Shown here one piece after another: positions 24,664 to 34,244 of a stretch of 64,000 bases of DNA (positions are counted from its first letter, which is position 1; every line of letters begins with the position of its first letter). The DNA lies in assembly GCF_020171785.1 (NCBI RefSeq), contig NZ_JAIVAE010000006.1, forward strand, positions 1 through 64,000. The letters are read 5' to 3'. A program made the position numbers and the translations under genes. The notes under the pieces are model-generated. The model made no database searches, was not told where the DNA came from, and was given only the letters and a program-made list of their open reading frames with translations. Origin of the DNA: Guptibacillus hwajinpoensis (lineage in GTDB: Bacteria > Bacillota > Bacilli > Bacillales > Guptibacillaceae).

Positions 24664-24855
24664 ATGTAATAAAACTTCACAAAAACACTTACATTATTAA
24701 ATAAAACTTGTTAAACTTAAATTATTAGAAAATTCAATACAAACATACTAAGAGGGGAGGATTACGCACGCCTTAGGGGGCAGTTATCTGATTACATAGC
24801 TGAAGAAGGATATGAAGACGTGTCATGAAATCATCAGAAGAAATGGGGAAAGCTT

Positions 24856-26256
24856 GTGAGAAAAGAAGAACGGTTAGCTAGTGAGATTTTACCTCTTCTC
24901 GGTGGGCCATCGAATATTCAATCATTAACAAGTTGTATGACGAGGCTTCGCGTAACACCTATTGATTCGTCAAAAGTAGCGCTCCAACAGTTAAAAGAAA
25001 TTGACGGGGTACTCGGCGTTGTCGAAGCTGAAACGGTTCAGGTGATTTTAGGACCAGGCATTGTGACGAAGGTAGCAGAAGAAGTTTCTAAGATGAGTGG
25101 CGTCGAAGCTGAGGATTTGGATGATAATGAAGACATTTTTGAAGGACTTGCAGCTCAAACGAAATCAGATTTGAAGCAAAAAAACGCTACGCCTTTCAAA
25201 TTGTTCTTAAGAAAAATAGCCAGCATCTTTATTCCGCTTATTCCAGCGATCGTAGCCTCAGGGTTAATTGCCGGAATTACGAACATCGTCATTCGATCAG
25301 GTGTCGATCCTGAAACGTCAATCGTATCGATACTTAATTTCATTGGTTGGGGACTCTTTGGTTATCTTGGTATTTTCGTTGGGATTAACGCTGCTAAGGA
25401 ATTTGGTGGAACCCCTGCACTAGGTGGAATTGCAGGTATCCTGATCATTAACCCGGCCCTTGCGGATATTACGCTCTTTGGTGAACAGCTCGTTCCTGGT
25501 CGTGGTGGTTTAGTCGGTGTCATGCTCGCTGCCTTTTTCATGGCCTGGACAGAGCGTCGCGTGCGTCGCTTCGTTCCTTCTTCTCTTGATATTATCGTAA
25601 CGCCAACGATTTCGGTGTTAATTACAGGGTTTGCGACGTTAATCGTGCTTCAGCCGATCGGCGGATTCGTTTCAGATTTGATTACACAAGGACTATTAGG
25701 ATTAATTGACGCTGGAGGTATTTTCTCAGGATTGATTCTTGCAGGAACGTTCCTACCGCTTGTCGTAACGGGGCTCCATCAGGGACTAACGCCCGTTCAT
25801 ATGGAATTAATTAACACGATTGGTGATGATCCACTGCTTCCGATTCTTGCAATGGGAGGCGCCGGTCAAGTTGGAGCAGCCTTCGCAATTTATTTTAAAA
25901 CAAAAAATAAGAAGCTTAGAAAAGTCATTAAAGCTGGATTACCAGTTGGGATTTTAGGTATCGGAGAGCCACTAATATTTGGGGTGACATTGCCACTTGG
26001 CCGACCGTTCGTCACAGCATGTCTCGGTGCAGCGATCGGAGGCGCTTTTGCCGCATTCTTTAAAGTCGCAACCATCGCAATTGGCGTATCCGGCTTGCCG
26101 CTCATTTTTCTTGTGAATTCAAATCAAATTCTGTACTACATCATTTCCCTTGTCGTGGCGTACTTCTTTGGCTTTGTCTTCACGTATCTGTTCGGATTTA
26201 AAGAAGAAATGACGGTTGCGATTGATAAAGGAGTCTCAAAGACGACAGCTGCATAG
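24856..26256 (+). CDS. murP: PTS EIIBC, MurNAc-type
   Basis: 466 residues. The N-terminal IIB domain carries the phosphorylated cysteine C27 in SLTSCMTRLRV; the IIC domain spans about 110-460 with about ten membrane segments and GEPLIFGVTLPLGRPF near the end. No IIA domain is present, so it must borrow one, as MurP of B. subtilis and S. aureus do. It should import MurNAc or GlcNAc-MurNAc disaccharide with 6-phosphorylation. The start is GTG at 24856 after a GGGG element. Assignment to MurNAc rests on mupG, murQ and murR directly downstream. It begins a ten-gene colinear run. Confidence 0.88.
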   Translation: MRKEERLASEILPLLGGPSNIQSLTSCMTRLRVTPIDSSKVALQQLKEIDGVLGVVEAETVQVILGPGIVTKVAEEVSKMSGVEAEDLDDNEDIFEGLAAQTKSDLKQKNATPFKLFLRKIASIFIPLIPAIVASGLIAGITNIVIRSGVDPETSIVSILNFIGWGLFGYLGIFVGINAAKEFGGTPALGGIAGILIINPALADITLFGEQLVPGRGGLVGVMLAAFFMAWTERRVRRFVPSSLDIIVTPTISVLITGFATLIVLQPIGGFVSDLITQGLLGLIDAGGIFSGLILAGTFLPLVVTGLHQGLTPVHMELINTIGDDPLLPILAMGGAGQVGAAFAIYFKTKNKKLRKVIKAGLPVGILGIGEPLIFGVTLPLGRPFVTACLGAAIGGAFAAFFKVATIAIGVSGLPLIFLVNSNQILYYIISLVVAYFFGFVFTYLFGFKEEMTVAIDKGVSKTTAA

Positions 26257-26269
26257 AGGAGGTACCAAG

Positions 26270-27334
26270 GTGCTCGGAATGTCTATCTATCTAGGAAGTG
26301 ATGGTGATATGGAACGGAAGTTAGAAAAAGCGCAGTCTTTCGGAGTGAAGGTGCTTTTCACTTCCTTACATATACCAGAAGACGATCACACGATCTATCA
26401 AACTCGTTTAAAAGAGCTTGGTCGTTTGGCAAAAAAATTTAAGATGGAGTTAGTGGCGGACATCTCGCCTCACTCCATCACCTTTTTAGGAATTGAGAAC
26501 TTTGAAGATTTACTAGAGTGGGGATTGAGTGGAATTCGGCCTGATTACGGGTATACTGATGACTTAATCGTTTCACTGTCTCAAAAGATGAAAGTTGGTC
26601 TTAATGCGAGCACCGTAACAAGAGAAGACATCAAGCGGTGGGTTGAATTAGGTGCAAACACACAGAATCTCGAAGCATGGCATAACTATTACCCACGTCC
26701 TGAAACGGGACTTGATGAGGAATTCTTTTCTGAGAGAAATCGATTATTTAAAGAATACGGCATCCAAACGATGGCATTCATTCCTGGAGATGGACAGCTG
26801 AGAGGACCTATTTATGCGGGCTTACCAACACTTGAGAAACATCGCCACGTCCCACCGCACATCGCCTGCGCTGATCTTCTCTATCACTATAATGTGGACC
26901 ACGTGCTGGTTGGGGATATTTCGATTAGCGACAATCAGTTTCGTAAACTATCACTTCTTTCAGAGGGCGTGATTCCACTTGAAGTGGAGAATTCAAATGC
27001 ACAGTTTGATAGATACCACGTCGCAGGTCGTCATGAAAATCGACCTGATCAAGCTCGAGATGTGATTCGTTCCGCGACTTCCAGACGTTTTCATGATCGT
27101 CCTGAGCCCATGATTTCAATGGAACGAAAATATGGGGCGGTGACGATTGATAACGTGAACTATGGCCGCTATGCCGGCGAAATCCAGCTAACAAAACGTG
27201 ATCTTCCGTCAGATGATCGAGTGAATGTAATTGGAAATGTAACAACAACTGATTTGCCGCTCTTACAATGGATCGGGGCGTCGCAGCCCTTTGACTTACG
27301 TTTGAAAAATGATGCTACAGATGAAAGGAATTAA
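26270..27334 (+). CDS. mupG: MupG-like 6-phospho-N-acetylmuramidase (DUF871)
   Basis: About 354 residues. GTG 26270 is chosen, with AGAGGAGG seven bases upstream and 13 bp after the murP stop. The DUF871 fold is a TIM barrel (SIYLGSDGDMERKLEKAQ, DISPHSI, GIRPDYG, GLNASTVT, HNYYPRPETGL) followed by a small C-terminal beta domain. MupG of S. aureus cleaves MurNAc-6P-GlcNAc, the product of MurP import, in the cytoplasm. Neighbours murP, murQ and murR are the same as in the S. aureus operon. Having MupG together with secreted NagZ and NamZ combines two known strategies. Confidence 0.85.
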   Translation: MLGMSIYLGSDGDMERKLEKAQSFGVKVLFTSLHIPEDDHTIYQTRLKELGRLAKKFKMELVADISPHSITFLGIENFEDLLEWGLSGIRPDYGYTDDLIVSLSQKMKVGLNASTVTREDIKRWVELGANTQNLEAWHNYYPRPETGLDEEFFSERNRLFKEYGIQTMAFIPGDGQLRGPIYAGLPTLEKHRHVPPHIACADLLYHYNVDHVLVGDISISDNQFRKLSLLSEGVIPLEVENSNAQFDRYHVAGRHENRPDQARDVIRSATSRRFHDRPEPMISMERKYGAVTIDNVNYGRYAGEIQLTKRDLPSDDRVNVIGNVTTTDLPLLQWIGASQPFDLRLKNDATDERN

Positions 27335-27338
27335 TGAA

Positions 27339-28244
27339 ATGAATTTAACAAACATCCAGACTGAACGAAGAAACCAAAACACACTCAAGATTGATCAAAT
27401 GACAACGTATGAAATTCTTCACGTGATAAATCAAGAAGATCATGTGATACCAGGAGCCGTTAAAGCATCGTTGCCTATCATTGATCAACTCGTTGATCAA
27501 ATTGTGGAGGCTTTTCAGAAGGACGGTCGCTTAATTTACGTTGGGGCAGGAACGAGTGGCAGGCTCGGTGTTCTTGACGCATCAGAATGTCCACCTACGT
27601 TCGGCACCCCATCTGAAAAGGTGATCGGCGTCATTGCAGGAGGAGATCAGGCGCTTCAATATGCTCTTGAAGGAGCAGAAGACGATGAAGAACAGGGCGT
27701 AGAGGATATGAGGAAGCTTAACCTTACTTCAAACGATGTGGTTGTTGGTATTGCCGCAAGTGGAAGAACGCCTTATACAGTAGCAGCCATGGCGTACGCG
27801 AAAACAGTAGGTGCTACGGTTGGTGCGGTAACTTGTAGTCGCCATTCGAAAATGGAGGAAGTGGCCCATTACAGTATCGTTGCGGATGTAGGGCCGGAAG
27901 TTGTAACAGGATCAACGCGTATGAAAGCGGGAACGGCTCAGAAGCTTGTCCTGAACATGCTGACTACCGCTTCCATGATCAAAATTGGAAAGGTTTACAG
28001 CAATTTGATGGTCGATGTTGTGCCAACGAACCGGAAACTCGTGCAGCGCGGGAAGAACATTGTCGCTGAAATTGCTGGGGTATCGGTCGAAGAGGCTGAA
28101 AAATCGCTAGAAAAATATGGATCAACGAAGGCAGCGATTTTATCCTTACTAACTGGATTAACAGGTGAAGCGGTTCACGCTACGTTAGATAGGTATGACG
28201 GTCACTTAAGAAAAGCAATTGAATCTGCTGTTGTGCCGAGCTAG
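27339..28244 (+). CDS. murQ: N-acetylmuramic acid 6-phosphate etherase (copy 1)
   Basis: About 301 residues from ATG 27339 (AAAGGA upstream, 4 bp after the mupG stop). The SIS-domain etherase motifs are GAGTSGRLGVLDASECPPTFG, containing the catalytic Glu, AASGRTPYT and GSTRMKAGTAQKL. It removes D-lactate from MurNAc-6P to give GlcNAc-6P, which enters the amino sugar pathway. Length and motifs match E. coli MurQ. A second copy lies at 34245, about 6 kb downstream. Confidence 0.93.
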   Translation: MNLTNIQTERRNQNTLKIDQMTTYEILHVINQEDHVIPGAVKASLPIIDQLVDQIVEAFQKDGRLIYVGAGTSGRLGVLDASECPPTFGTPSEKVIGVIAGGDQALQYALEGAEDDEEQGVEDMRKLNLTSNDVVVGIAASGRTPYTVAAMAYAKTVGATVGAVTCSRHSKMEEVAHYSIVADVGPEVVTGSTRMKAGTAQKLVLNMLTTASMIKIGKVYSNLMVDVVPTNRKLVQRGKNIVAEIAGVSVEEAEKSLEKYGSTKAAILSLLTGLTGEAVHATLDRYDGHLRKAIESAVVPS

Positions 28245-28304
28245 GCTAAGAGGATATGCTAAAATGAAATGATTGAAAATTTATAAGATAAAGGTGGGCT
28301 AGTT

Positions 28305-29156
28305 ATGAACGGTGGCCTGATCAGTCTTCAGGAATCAATCACTTCATTAAAACCTTCAGAACGAAAAGTGGCGGAATACATTATTCATTACCCAGAAGAA
28401 GTGATCAATCTCTCAATCCAGAAGCTCTCAAAACGAACAGAAGTAAGCGAAGCGACGATCATCCGTCTGGCTCGTACGCTAAATTACAAAGGATTTCAAG
28501 AACTGAAGCTTCGGATTGCAGGGGATCTTGCGACAAAGCAAACGAGTAAATCTTATCAAGAAATTTCGATTGATGGTACAGTGGATTCATTTATTGAAAA
28601 TGTCTCAAACAACAACATTCAATCAATCAATGATACGATCTCGGTTCTTTCAAAAGAGGAAGTGGAGAAAGCGATCGCTGCCCTTAGTCAGGCGCGCAAA
28701 ATTGCCCTGTTTGGCATTGGAGCATCTGGCTTAATTGCTCAGGATTTTAAACAAAAGCTTTCTCGCATCAATCGCTGGTGTGAAGCGGCCGTCGATTATG
28801 ATACACAAGGTACGATTAGCGCGAATCTCGAGGAGCAGGATGTTGTTTTTGGTATCTCCTACTCAGGTCAAACGAACGATATCATTGAATCGCTTAAAAT
28901 CGCAAAGGATAACGGCGCCACCGTTATAACATTAACCAAGTACGGCACGAACCCAGTATCAGATCTTGCTGATATTAAGCTGTTCACAAGCTCTCTTGAG
29001 AAAAGCATTCGAAGCGGCGCGATGAGCTCCCGTATTTCTCAGCTTAATGTAATTGATATTTTATACGTAGGCATGACAAGCCGAAACTACGAGGAAAGCG
29101 TAGCGGCACTTGAACGCACGCGAAAAGCGGTGGAGGTTGCGAAAAAGCATGGTTGA
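28305..29156 (+). CDS. murR: RpiR-family regulator MurR
   Basis: 283 residues: an N-terminal RpiR helix-turn-helix (about 1-75, with LSKRTEVSEATIIRLARTLNYKGFQELK) and a C-terminal SIS domain (about 115-260, FGIGASGLIAQDFKQKL and GISYSGQTND) that binds a sugar phosphate. In E. coli MurR binds MurNAc-6P and represses murQP; the same role is likely here. AAAGGTGGG precedes the ATG. Its stop overlaps the next gene (ATGGTTGA), joining regulator and amidase translation. Its operator could not be located. Confidence 0.87.
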   Translation: MNGGLISLQESITSLKPSERKVAEYIIHYPEEVINLSIQKLSKRTEVSEATIIRLARTLNYKGFQELKLRIAGDLATKQTSKSYQEISIDGTVDSFIENVSNNNIQSINDTISVLSKEEVEKAIAALSQARKIALFGIGASGLIAQDFKQKLSRINRWCEAAVDYDTQGTISANLEEQDVVFGISYSGQTNDIIESLKIAKDNGATVITLTKYGTNPVSDLADIKLFTSSLEKSIRSGAMSSRISQLNVIDILYVGMTSRNYEESVAALERTRKAVEVAKKHG

Positions 29157-30168
29157 AATTGACGCCTATCTCCGCGATCTTATTGTCAAAAAGGAGCTCC
29201 CTAGCGCTGTTCTTCACGTTCAACAGAAAGGGAGCACCGTTTTCCATCGTGCATACGGTGGATTTATTGATTCAAACCATCAACCCCACACCATGAAAAT
29301 ATCAACACGGTTTGACATTGCCTCCTTAACAAAAGTAATGGCCACCCTTCCGTCGATCCTATGGCTTGTTGACAACACATCTGTTGAACTCGATCACACG
29401 ATTCAAACCTACATCCCAGAATTCGTACACCAAGAGATTACGATTCGTCAGGCGCTTACCCATACGACAGGACTTCCAGCCGACCTTACGCCACCTGTAC
29501 AACGTTTCGAGACACGTGATGTTTTTAACGAAGTGGTGAATGCTGAACTTATTTCTAAGCCTGGAACAGTTGTAAAGTATAGCGATCTTGGCATGATTTT
29601 ACTAGGAATGGTCATTGAAAAGATAACTGGCCGGCCGATTTCCGCTTTTACAAAGAAGGTTCTCTATAAACCGTTGGGGTTAACACAGACTAGCTTTCAT
29701 CCAGATCAACCGCTGCAAGTCGCTTCAACAGAGTGGACGAAAGAGAGCTATCTACAAGGAGAAGTACATGATGAAAAAGCGCTCCATCTTGGCGGCGCGA
29801 GCGGAAGTGCTGGTCTCTTTTCTACTGCGAGTGATGTTGGCAATTTTGGATCTTATTTTCTTTATCCAGAAACGCAAACGGTGCTATCACATGAATTGAT
29901 CAGAAAGACTCGGAATCACGTTGCTGAAAACCGCGGCATGGGGTTTGAAGTGTGGAGCGGGAAAGGCACTACTTTATCATGCGGAAGGGGGTGGTCAGCA
30001 GGAAGCTTCGGCCATACGGGATTTACGGGAACGAGTTTATGGATTGATCCGCAGAAAGAGCTGATTGTTACGTTTTTAACGAATGTTGTTCAGTATGGAA
30101 GGAAGCACAATATGAAACACATTCGTCCTAATCTTCATTCTTTGATTCACGCTCATTTTACTAACTAA
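29149..30168 (+). CDS. Cytoplasmic AmiE-like serine hydrolase paralogue
   Basis: About 339 residues from ATG 29149, which overlaps the murR stop by 8 bp; GGAGG lies upstream. It is a beta-lactamase/S12 domain with SLTK at 59-62, KYSDLGM around 143 and GHTGFTG around 289. It resembles the secreted enzyme at 19503 but has neither signal peptide nor the C-terminal module, so it should stay in the cytoplasm. A sensible inference is removal of peptide from imported MurNAc-peptides. An esterase or D-amino peptidase role cannot be excluded from sequence. Confidence 0.78.
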   Translation: MVEIDAYLRDLIVKKELPSAVLHVQQKGSTVFHRAYGGFIDSNHQPHTMKISTRFDIASLTKVMATLPSILWLVDNTSVELDHTIQTYIPEFVHQEITIRQALTHTTGLPADLTPPVQRFETRDVFNEVVNAELISKPGTVVKYSDLGMILLGMVIEKITGRPISAFTKKVLYKPLGLTQTSFHPDQPLQVASTEWTKESYLQGEVHDEKALHLGGASGSAGLFSTASDVGNFGSYFLYPETQTVLSHELIRKTRNHVAENRGMGFEVWSGKGTTLSCGRGWSAGSFGHTGFTGTSLWIDPQKELIVTFLTNVVQYGRKHNMKHIRPNLHSLIHAHFTN

Positions 30169-30184
30169 ACGAGGGGGAAAAGTA

Positions 30185-31465
30185 ATGAATAGAATGAAAG
30201 CGTTTACTTTAACTGGTTTTTTAGCATTTATTTTAGTTTTATCCGCATGTAGCTCTGAAAGTGGTGGCAATTCAGGAGATTCTGAAGCGAGTGAAGACAG
30301 CGTCACGCTAACGATTGGCAGCTGGCGAACAGAAGATAAAGCAAGTTATCAAAAAATCATCGATAAATTTAATGAAGAAAACCCGGACATTAACGTTGAG
30401 TTTAAACCTTCCAAAAACACGGAGTATAACACGATTTTAAACACAGCCCTTCAAAGTGGGGAAGGACCTGATATCATTCACCTACGTCCTTATACACCTG
30501 GGATCGAACTTGCGGATGCAGGATACTTGGAGCCGCTTGATGATTTAGAAGGCCTCGATCAATATCCAGAAGAAACGCTATCCGCTTCAAAAGGATCGGA
30601 TGATAAGCAATATGGTGTACCGCTTAATATGAGCACGACCCAAATGTTTTACAACAAAAAAATGTTTGAAGAAATGGGCCTTGAAGAACCACAAACGTGG
30701 GATGAGTTCATGGCGCTAAATGAAAAAATTAAGAAAGAAGGTACGACACCGATCGCCCTTGGTACAAAAGAAGGCTGGCTGTTGTCGTTATCACATGGCA
30801 TCATTGGACCTGCTCACTATGGTGGCAATGAATTCGTCGATCAGATTACAGCAGGCGAAACCGATTTTACAAGCGACGAATTTCAAAGCTCGATTGACGC
30901 AATGGATGAGCTAAAACAGTTTTTCCCTGATAACTATGAAGGACTTGGGATGGAAGATATTCGCACGATGTTCTTTACAGGTGACGCAGCGATGTTCCCG
31001 CTAGGAAGCTGGGAAATTGAAGTGCTACGTGAAATGAATCCTGACCTTGAACTCGGTTTCTTCCCGATTCCGTCTGCTGTTGGAAAAGAGCCGACGATTA
31101 CAACATGGGTGGATGGCTCCTATGCGATCAATGCGAGTTCTGAGCATAAAGATGCCGCAAAGAAATTTCTTCAGTTTATGACAACGGAAGAGTTTGGCAC
31201 GATGTTCACAGAAGAATTTAAAATGATCAGCGCGATTCCAGGGATTGAGTCTGAGGATGAGCTTGTGAATGCGCTCGGAAAAGCAGCAGAAGAGCAGTCG
31301 ACACCTTACATGATGCTTGTTCACTTTGCTGGTGGAAATCCGTCCACGAAAGCGACAATTGAAACAGAGCTACAAGGCATGTACCTTGGTGAACGCACAC
31401 CGGAGGAAGTAGCGAAAACGGTTCAGGAAAGCGCGCAGTCATGGTATGAGCCACTACAGAAATAA
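30185..31465 (+). CDS. Sugar ABC transporter substrate-binding lipoprotein
   Basis: 426 residues. Signal peptide with lipobox LSAC (C22), then a family 1 extracellular solute-binding domain (CUT1). GAGGGGG precedes the ATG and the gene starts 16 bp after the amidase, within the mur run. CUT1 proteins bind oligosaccharides or amino sugars. Position between an amidase and a BadF-type kinase plus MurQ suggests MurNAc, a muropeptide or GlcNAc as ligand. It is clearly different from the two binding proteins at 60-63 kb. Confidence 0.85.
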   Translation: MNRMKAFTLTGFLAFILVLSACSSESGGNSGDSEASEDSVTLTIGSWRTEDKASYQKIIDKFNEENPDINVEFKPSKNTEYNTILNTALQSGEGPDIIHLRPYTPGIELADAGYLEPLDDLEGLDQYPEETLSASKGSDDKQYGVPLNMSTTQMFYNKKMFEEMGLEEPQTWDEFMALNEKIKKEGTTPIALGTKEGWLLSLSHGIIGPAHYGGNEFVDQITAGETDFTSDEFQSSIDAMDELKQFFPDNYEGLGMEDIRTMFFTGDAAMFPLGSWEIEVLREMNPDLELGFFPIPSAVGKEPTITTWVDGSYAINASSEHKDAAKKFLQFMTTEEFGTMFTEEFKMISAIPGIESEDELVNALGKAAEEQSTPYMMLVHFAGGNPSTKATIETELQGMYLGERTPEEVAKTVQESAQSWYEPLQK

Positions 31466-31477
31466 GGGGCGGAGAGT

Positions 31478-32434
31478 ATGAAACCAGCTACGAATTCAAA
31501 TTCAGTCGTCAAAATGAAGAAGGAGAGGAACTGGAAAAGGTGGACCATCCACCTTTTTCCTATTCCTGCTCTTCTCATCTATGGGCTATTTATTGTTTAT
31601 CCACTATTTGCCGCATTAACGTACAGCTTTTTTGATTGGAAAGGGATTGTGCGCGGAGAGTTTGTCGGCTTAAAGAATTTCAAGGATCTCTTTACACTTG
31701 AGCCTTTTTCAGGACTTTTCTGGAATGCTTTTGGCCACAACATTCTTTATTTCGTGCTACAGATGATTTTTCAAAACGGTCTTGCTTTTATTCTGGCTTA
31801 TATTATCTATAAAAAGGTAAAAGGGTCGGAATTTCTTAAAATTGCTTACTTCCTGCCACGACTGTTATCCGTTATTGTTGTCGGATTCTTATGGAAGCTG
31901 ATTTTAAATCCAAACTACGGTGCACTAAATGTCATTCTTGAGAAGATCGGTTTGGAACAGCTCCAAAAAGCGTGGCTTGGTGATCCAGATACAGCTCTTA
32001 TTTCGATCATTCTCGTTAACTGCTGGTACGGCATCGGGTTCGGTGTGCTCATTTTTCTTGCTGGTCTTCAGTCGATTCCAAAGGAATTGTTTGAAGCAGG
32101 TAAGCTCGATGGCGCAGATGGCCTTTCGATGATCCGAAAAATTGTTCTACCGTTAATGGTTCCTTCGTTCATGATTATGACAGTCCTTACGTTTATTCAG
32201 TCGTTCGAGGCATTCGAACTTGTCTATGCGATGCAAGGATCGCAGGGAGAACCTTATCATTCGACGGATACGCTTGCGATTTACTTCTATCGCCTCGCAT
32301 TCGGCGGCTCCGCAGGTGGATCAACGACGGCAGTCGGATTAGGATCCGCACTGGCGGTTGTGCTCTTTCTCTTTATCTCATTTTTTACCGCACTTTATTT
32401 ACGCTACATGCAGAAAAAACAAGTGGACATGTAA
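31478..32434 (+). CDS. Sugar ABC transporter permease (MalF type)
   Basis: 318 residues, six predicted membrane segments after a Lys-rich N-terminus. The EAA loop EAGKLDGADGLSMIRKIVLPLM, which contacts the ATPase, is present. It pairs with the permease at 32447. No ATP-binding subunit is encoded in this cluster, as is common in Bacillus CUT1 systems that share an MsmX-like ATPase. Confidence 0.87.
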   Translation: MKPATNSNSVVKMKKERNWKRWTIHLFPIPALLIYGLFIVYPLFAALTYSFFDWKGIVRGEFVGLKNFKDLFTLEPFSGLFWNAFGHNILYFVLQMIFQNGLAFILAYIIYKKVKGSEFLKIAYFLPRLLSVIVVGFLWKLILNPNYGALNVILEKIGLEQLQKAWLGDPDTALISIILVNCWYGIGFGVLIFLAGLQSIPKELFEAGKLDGADGLSMIRKIVLPLMVPSFMIMTVLTFIQSFEAFELVYAMQGSQGEPYHSTDTLAIYFYRLAFGGSAGGSTTAVGLGSALAVVLFLFISFFTALYLRYMQKKQVDM

Positions 32435-32446
32435 GGAGGCGAACTG

Positions 32447-33271
32447 ATGAACCATACGATCTGGACGAGACCGTTTTACTATGTATTTGCTTTTCTGATC
32501 GCGTCAATCAGCATCTATCCGATTTTATTAATGATCCTTTCGTCTTTCAAAACGAGCGCGGAGATTTTCACAAGTCCACTCTCCTTGCCGAAGACGTTCA
32601 ACCTTGATACGTACCGGAACTTACTTGAAATGATTCCGTTTACGACGTATTTTATGAACAGCGTTTTTGTGAGTGTTGTATCTGTGTTATTAATTCTGAT
32701 CACATCTTCACTCGCTGCTTTCTATATTGCACGCTTCACATTCGTCTGGAATAACATTATTTTCTTTTTTTTCCTGATGGGGATGATGCTTCCGATTAAA
32801 CTTGGCATCGTGCCGTTGTTTATTTTAATGAAAGATTTGAATCTATTAAACTCCTTATGGTCGCTGATTTTTATGTATGTGGCAACGGGGATACCTCTGT
32901 CAATTCTGATTTTGACCGGATTCTTCCGAACGATGCCGCGCGAGCTTGAAGAAGCGGCACGAATTGATGGAGCTGGAAACCTGCGTATTTTATGGAATGT
33001 TGTTCTTCCCTTAATGCGTCCAGCGCTTGGAACGGTTATGATTATTCAGTTTATCCAATCGTGGAATGATTTCTTTTTCCCGCTCATTTTTATTACGGAT
33101 GATCTGAAAAAGACGATTCCGGTTGGCATGCTTTCACTTTTCGGTGAATACTCTGCAGACTGGGGGGCGCTTTTTGCAGGACTAACGTTAGCTTCACTGC
33201 CGATGATTGTGCTTTTCTTCATCGCATCGAAACAATTTATGGAAGGACTGACTCAGGGTGCCATTAAATAA
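32447..33271 (+). CDS. Sugar ABC transporter permease (MalG type)
   Basis: 274 residues with six membrane segments and the EAA loop EAARIDGAGNLRILWNVVLPLM. AAGGAGG lies just before the ATG, 12 bp after the first permease. It overlaps the start of the kinase gene by 14 bp, so the kinase is translationally linked to transport. Confidence 0.88.
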   Translation: MNHTIWTRPFYYVFAFLIASISIYPILLMILSSFKTSAEIFTSPLSLPKTFNLDTYRNLLEMIPFTTYFMNSVFVSVVSVLLILITSSLAAFYIARFTFVWNNIIFFFFLMGMMLPIKLGIVPLFILMKDLNLLNSLWSLIFMYVATGIPLSILILTGFFRTMPRELEEAARIDGAGNLRILWNVVLPLMRPALGTVMIIQFIQSWNDFFFPLIFITDDLKKTIPVGMLSLFGEYSADWGALFAGLTLASLPMIVLFFIASKQFMEGLTQGAIK

Positions 33272-34226
33272 AAAAGTGTATATGGGGATAGACGGCGGTG
33301 GCACGAAGACGGTTGGCCTCATTTGTAATCAGGATGGGGTCATTCTCTCAAAGAGTATAGTCGGATCCACGAATGTGAAATCGCGCCCGGAAGTTGAAGT
33401 TCGAGCGGCGATTCATCAGGTAACGACGGAATTAATGTCAGGTGTAAAAGAGAGAGAGCTTTGTAGTGTTTTTGTCTCCACAGCGGGTGGTGATCGTGAA
33501 GTAGATCAGCTGCGCTGGAAAAAGTGGGTGTTAGAGGTCCTGCCAGGATATAAAGGAGGACTCGAGGTTCGGAACGATGCCTACGGTGCGTTAGCAAGTG
33601 GAACCTTTTCCATGGAAGGAACAGTTGTGATCGCTGGAACGGGTTCGATTGCTTATGCTTTAGATCCGGATGGCTCAAGACGAGCGGGTGGTTGGGGTTA
33701 TTTGTTTGGAGATGAAGGCAGCGGCTATGATATTGGACAGCATGCGCTTCGCACTGTTGCGATGATGCATGATGGAAGATTAATCGTAGATAAAGCCTTT
33801 TGTGACGAACTTCTTTCCTTCTTGAAGTTAACCAGTGTTACCGAGATGATTACGGCGATTTATGAGGATCCATATGCGCGTATGAAAATCGCTTCTGTGG
33901 CTGAAGTGGTGATCGCCCTAGCGGAAAAGCGAAATCCGACAGCTTTGGGTCTCGTTCAGCATGCGTATCAAAAGTTGAGCGAGTTAATTAATGCGATTGA
34001 GGTGCGGAGCGGTAGGCTTGTCGTTTGTGGAGGATTGATGCAATCGTCTTTTTTCCAGGATGGGCTTGTTAAGGAAGTAAGGAAAAGCGGTATTAGCAAT
34101 GTGTTTTTCCCGACTTTATCACCAGCGGTAGGCGCATGTATTTGTGCCTTGATTGTGAATGGGCAGCCGATTACCGAAGAACGAAAATCAAATCTTATGT
34201 CGTCTTATCACGTCATGAGCGGATAA
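33258..34226 (+). CDS. BadF/BadG-type amino sugar kinase (MurK-like)
   Basis: 322 residues of the ASKHA ATPase family. The phosphate-binding loop GIDGGGTKTVG is at 10-20, then ND near 113, VIAGTGSIAYA, GGWGYLFGDEGSGYDIG at about 152-168 and an adenosine motif VCGGL. Related enzymes are N-acetylglucosamine kinases and the MurNAc/GlcNAc kinase MurK of Clostridium. Next to a sugar ABC transporter and MurQ2, a 6-kinase for MurNAc (and maybe GlcNAc) is the best reading. The GTG start at 33258 overlaps the permease end; a later GTG at 33276 is possible. Confidence 0.8.
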   Translation: MPLNKKVYMGIDGGGTKTVGLICNQDGVILSKSIVGSTNVKSRPEVEVRAAIHQVTTELMSGVKERELCSVFVSTAGGDREVDQLRWKKWVLEVLPGYKGGLEVRNDAYGALASGTFSMEGTVVIAGTGSIAYALDPDGSRRAGGWGYLFGDEGSGYDIGQHALRTVAMMHDGRLIVDKAFCDELLSFLKLTSVTEMITAIYEDPYARMKIASVAEVVIALAEKRNPTALGLVQHAYQKLSELINAIEVRSGRLVVCGGLMQSSFFQDGLVKEVRKSGISNVFFPTLSPAVGACICALIVNGQPITEERKSNLMSSYHVMSG

Positions 34227-34244
34227 CGAATAGGAGAGATGCAA

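Noticed and set aside
24740-24831. Open frame just before murP reading LRGQLSDYIAEEGYEDVS and ending TGA at about 24828
   Set aside because: It has no ATG, GTG or TTG at a sensible distance from the AGAGGGGAGG upstream and matches no family I know. It may be a gene remnant, but the evidence is too thin to annotate.
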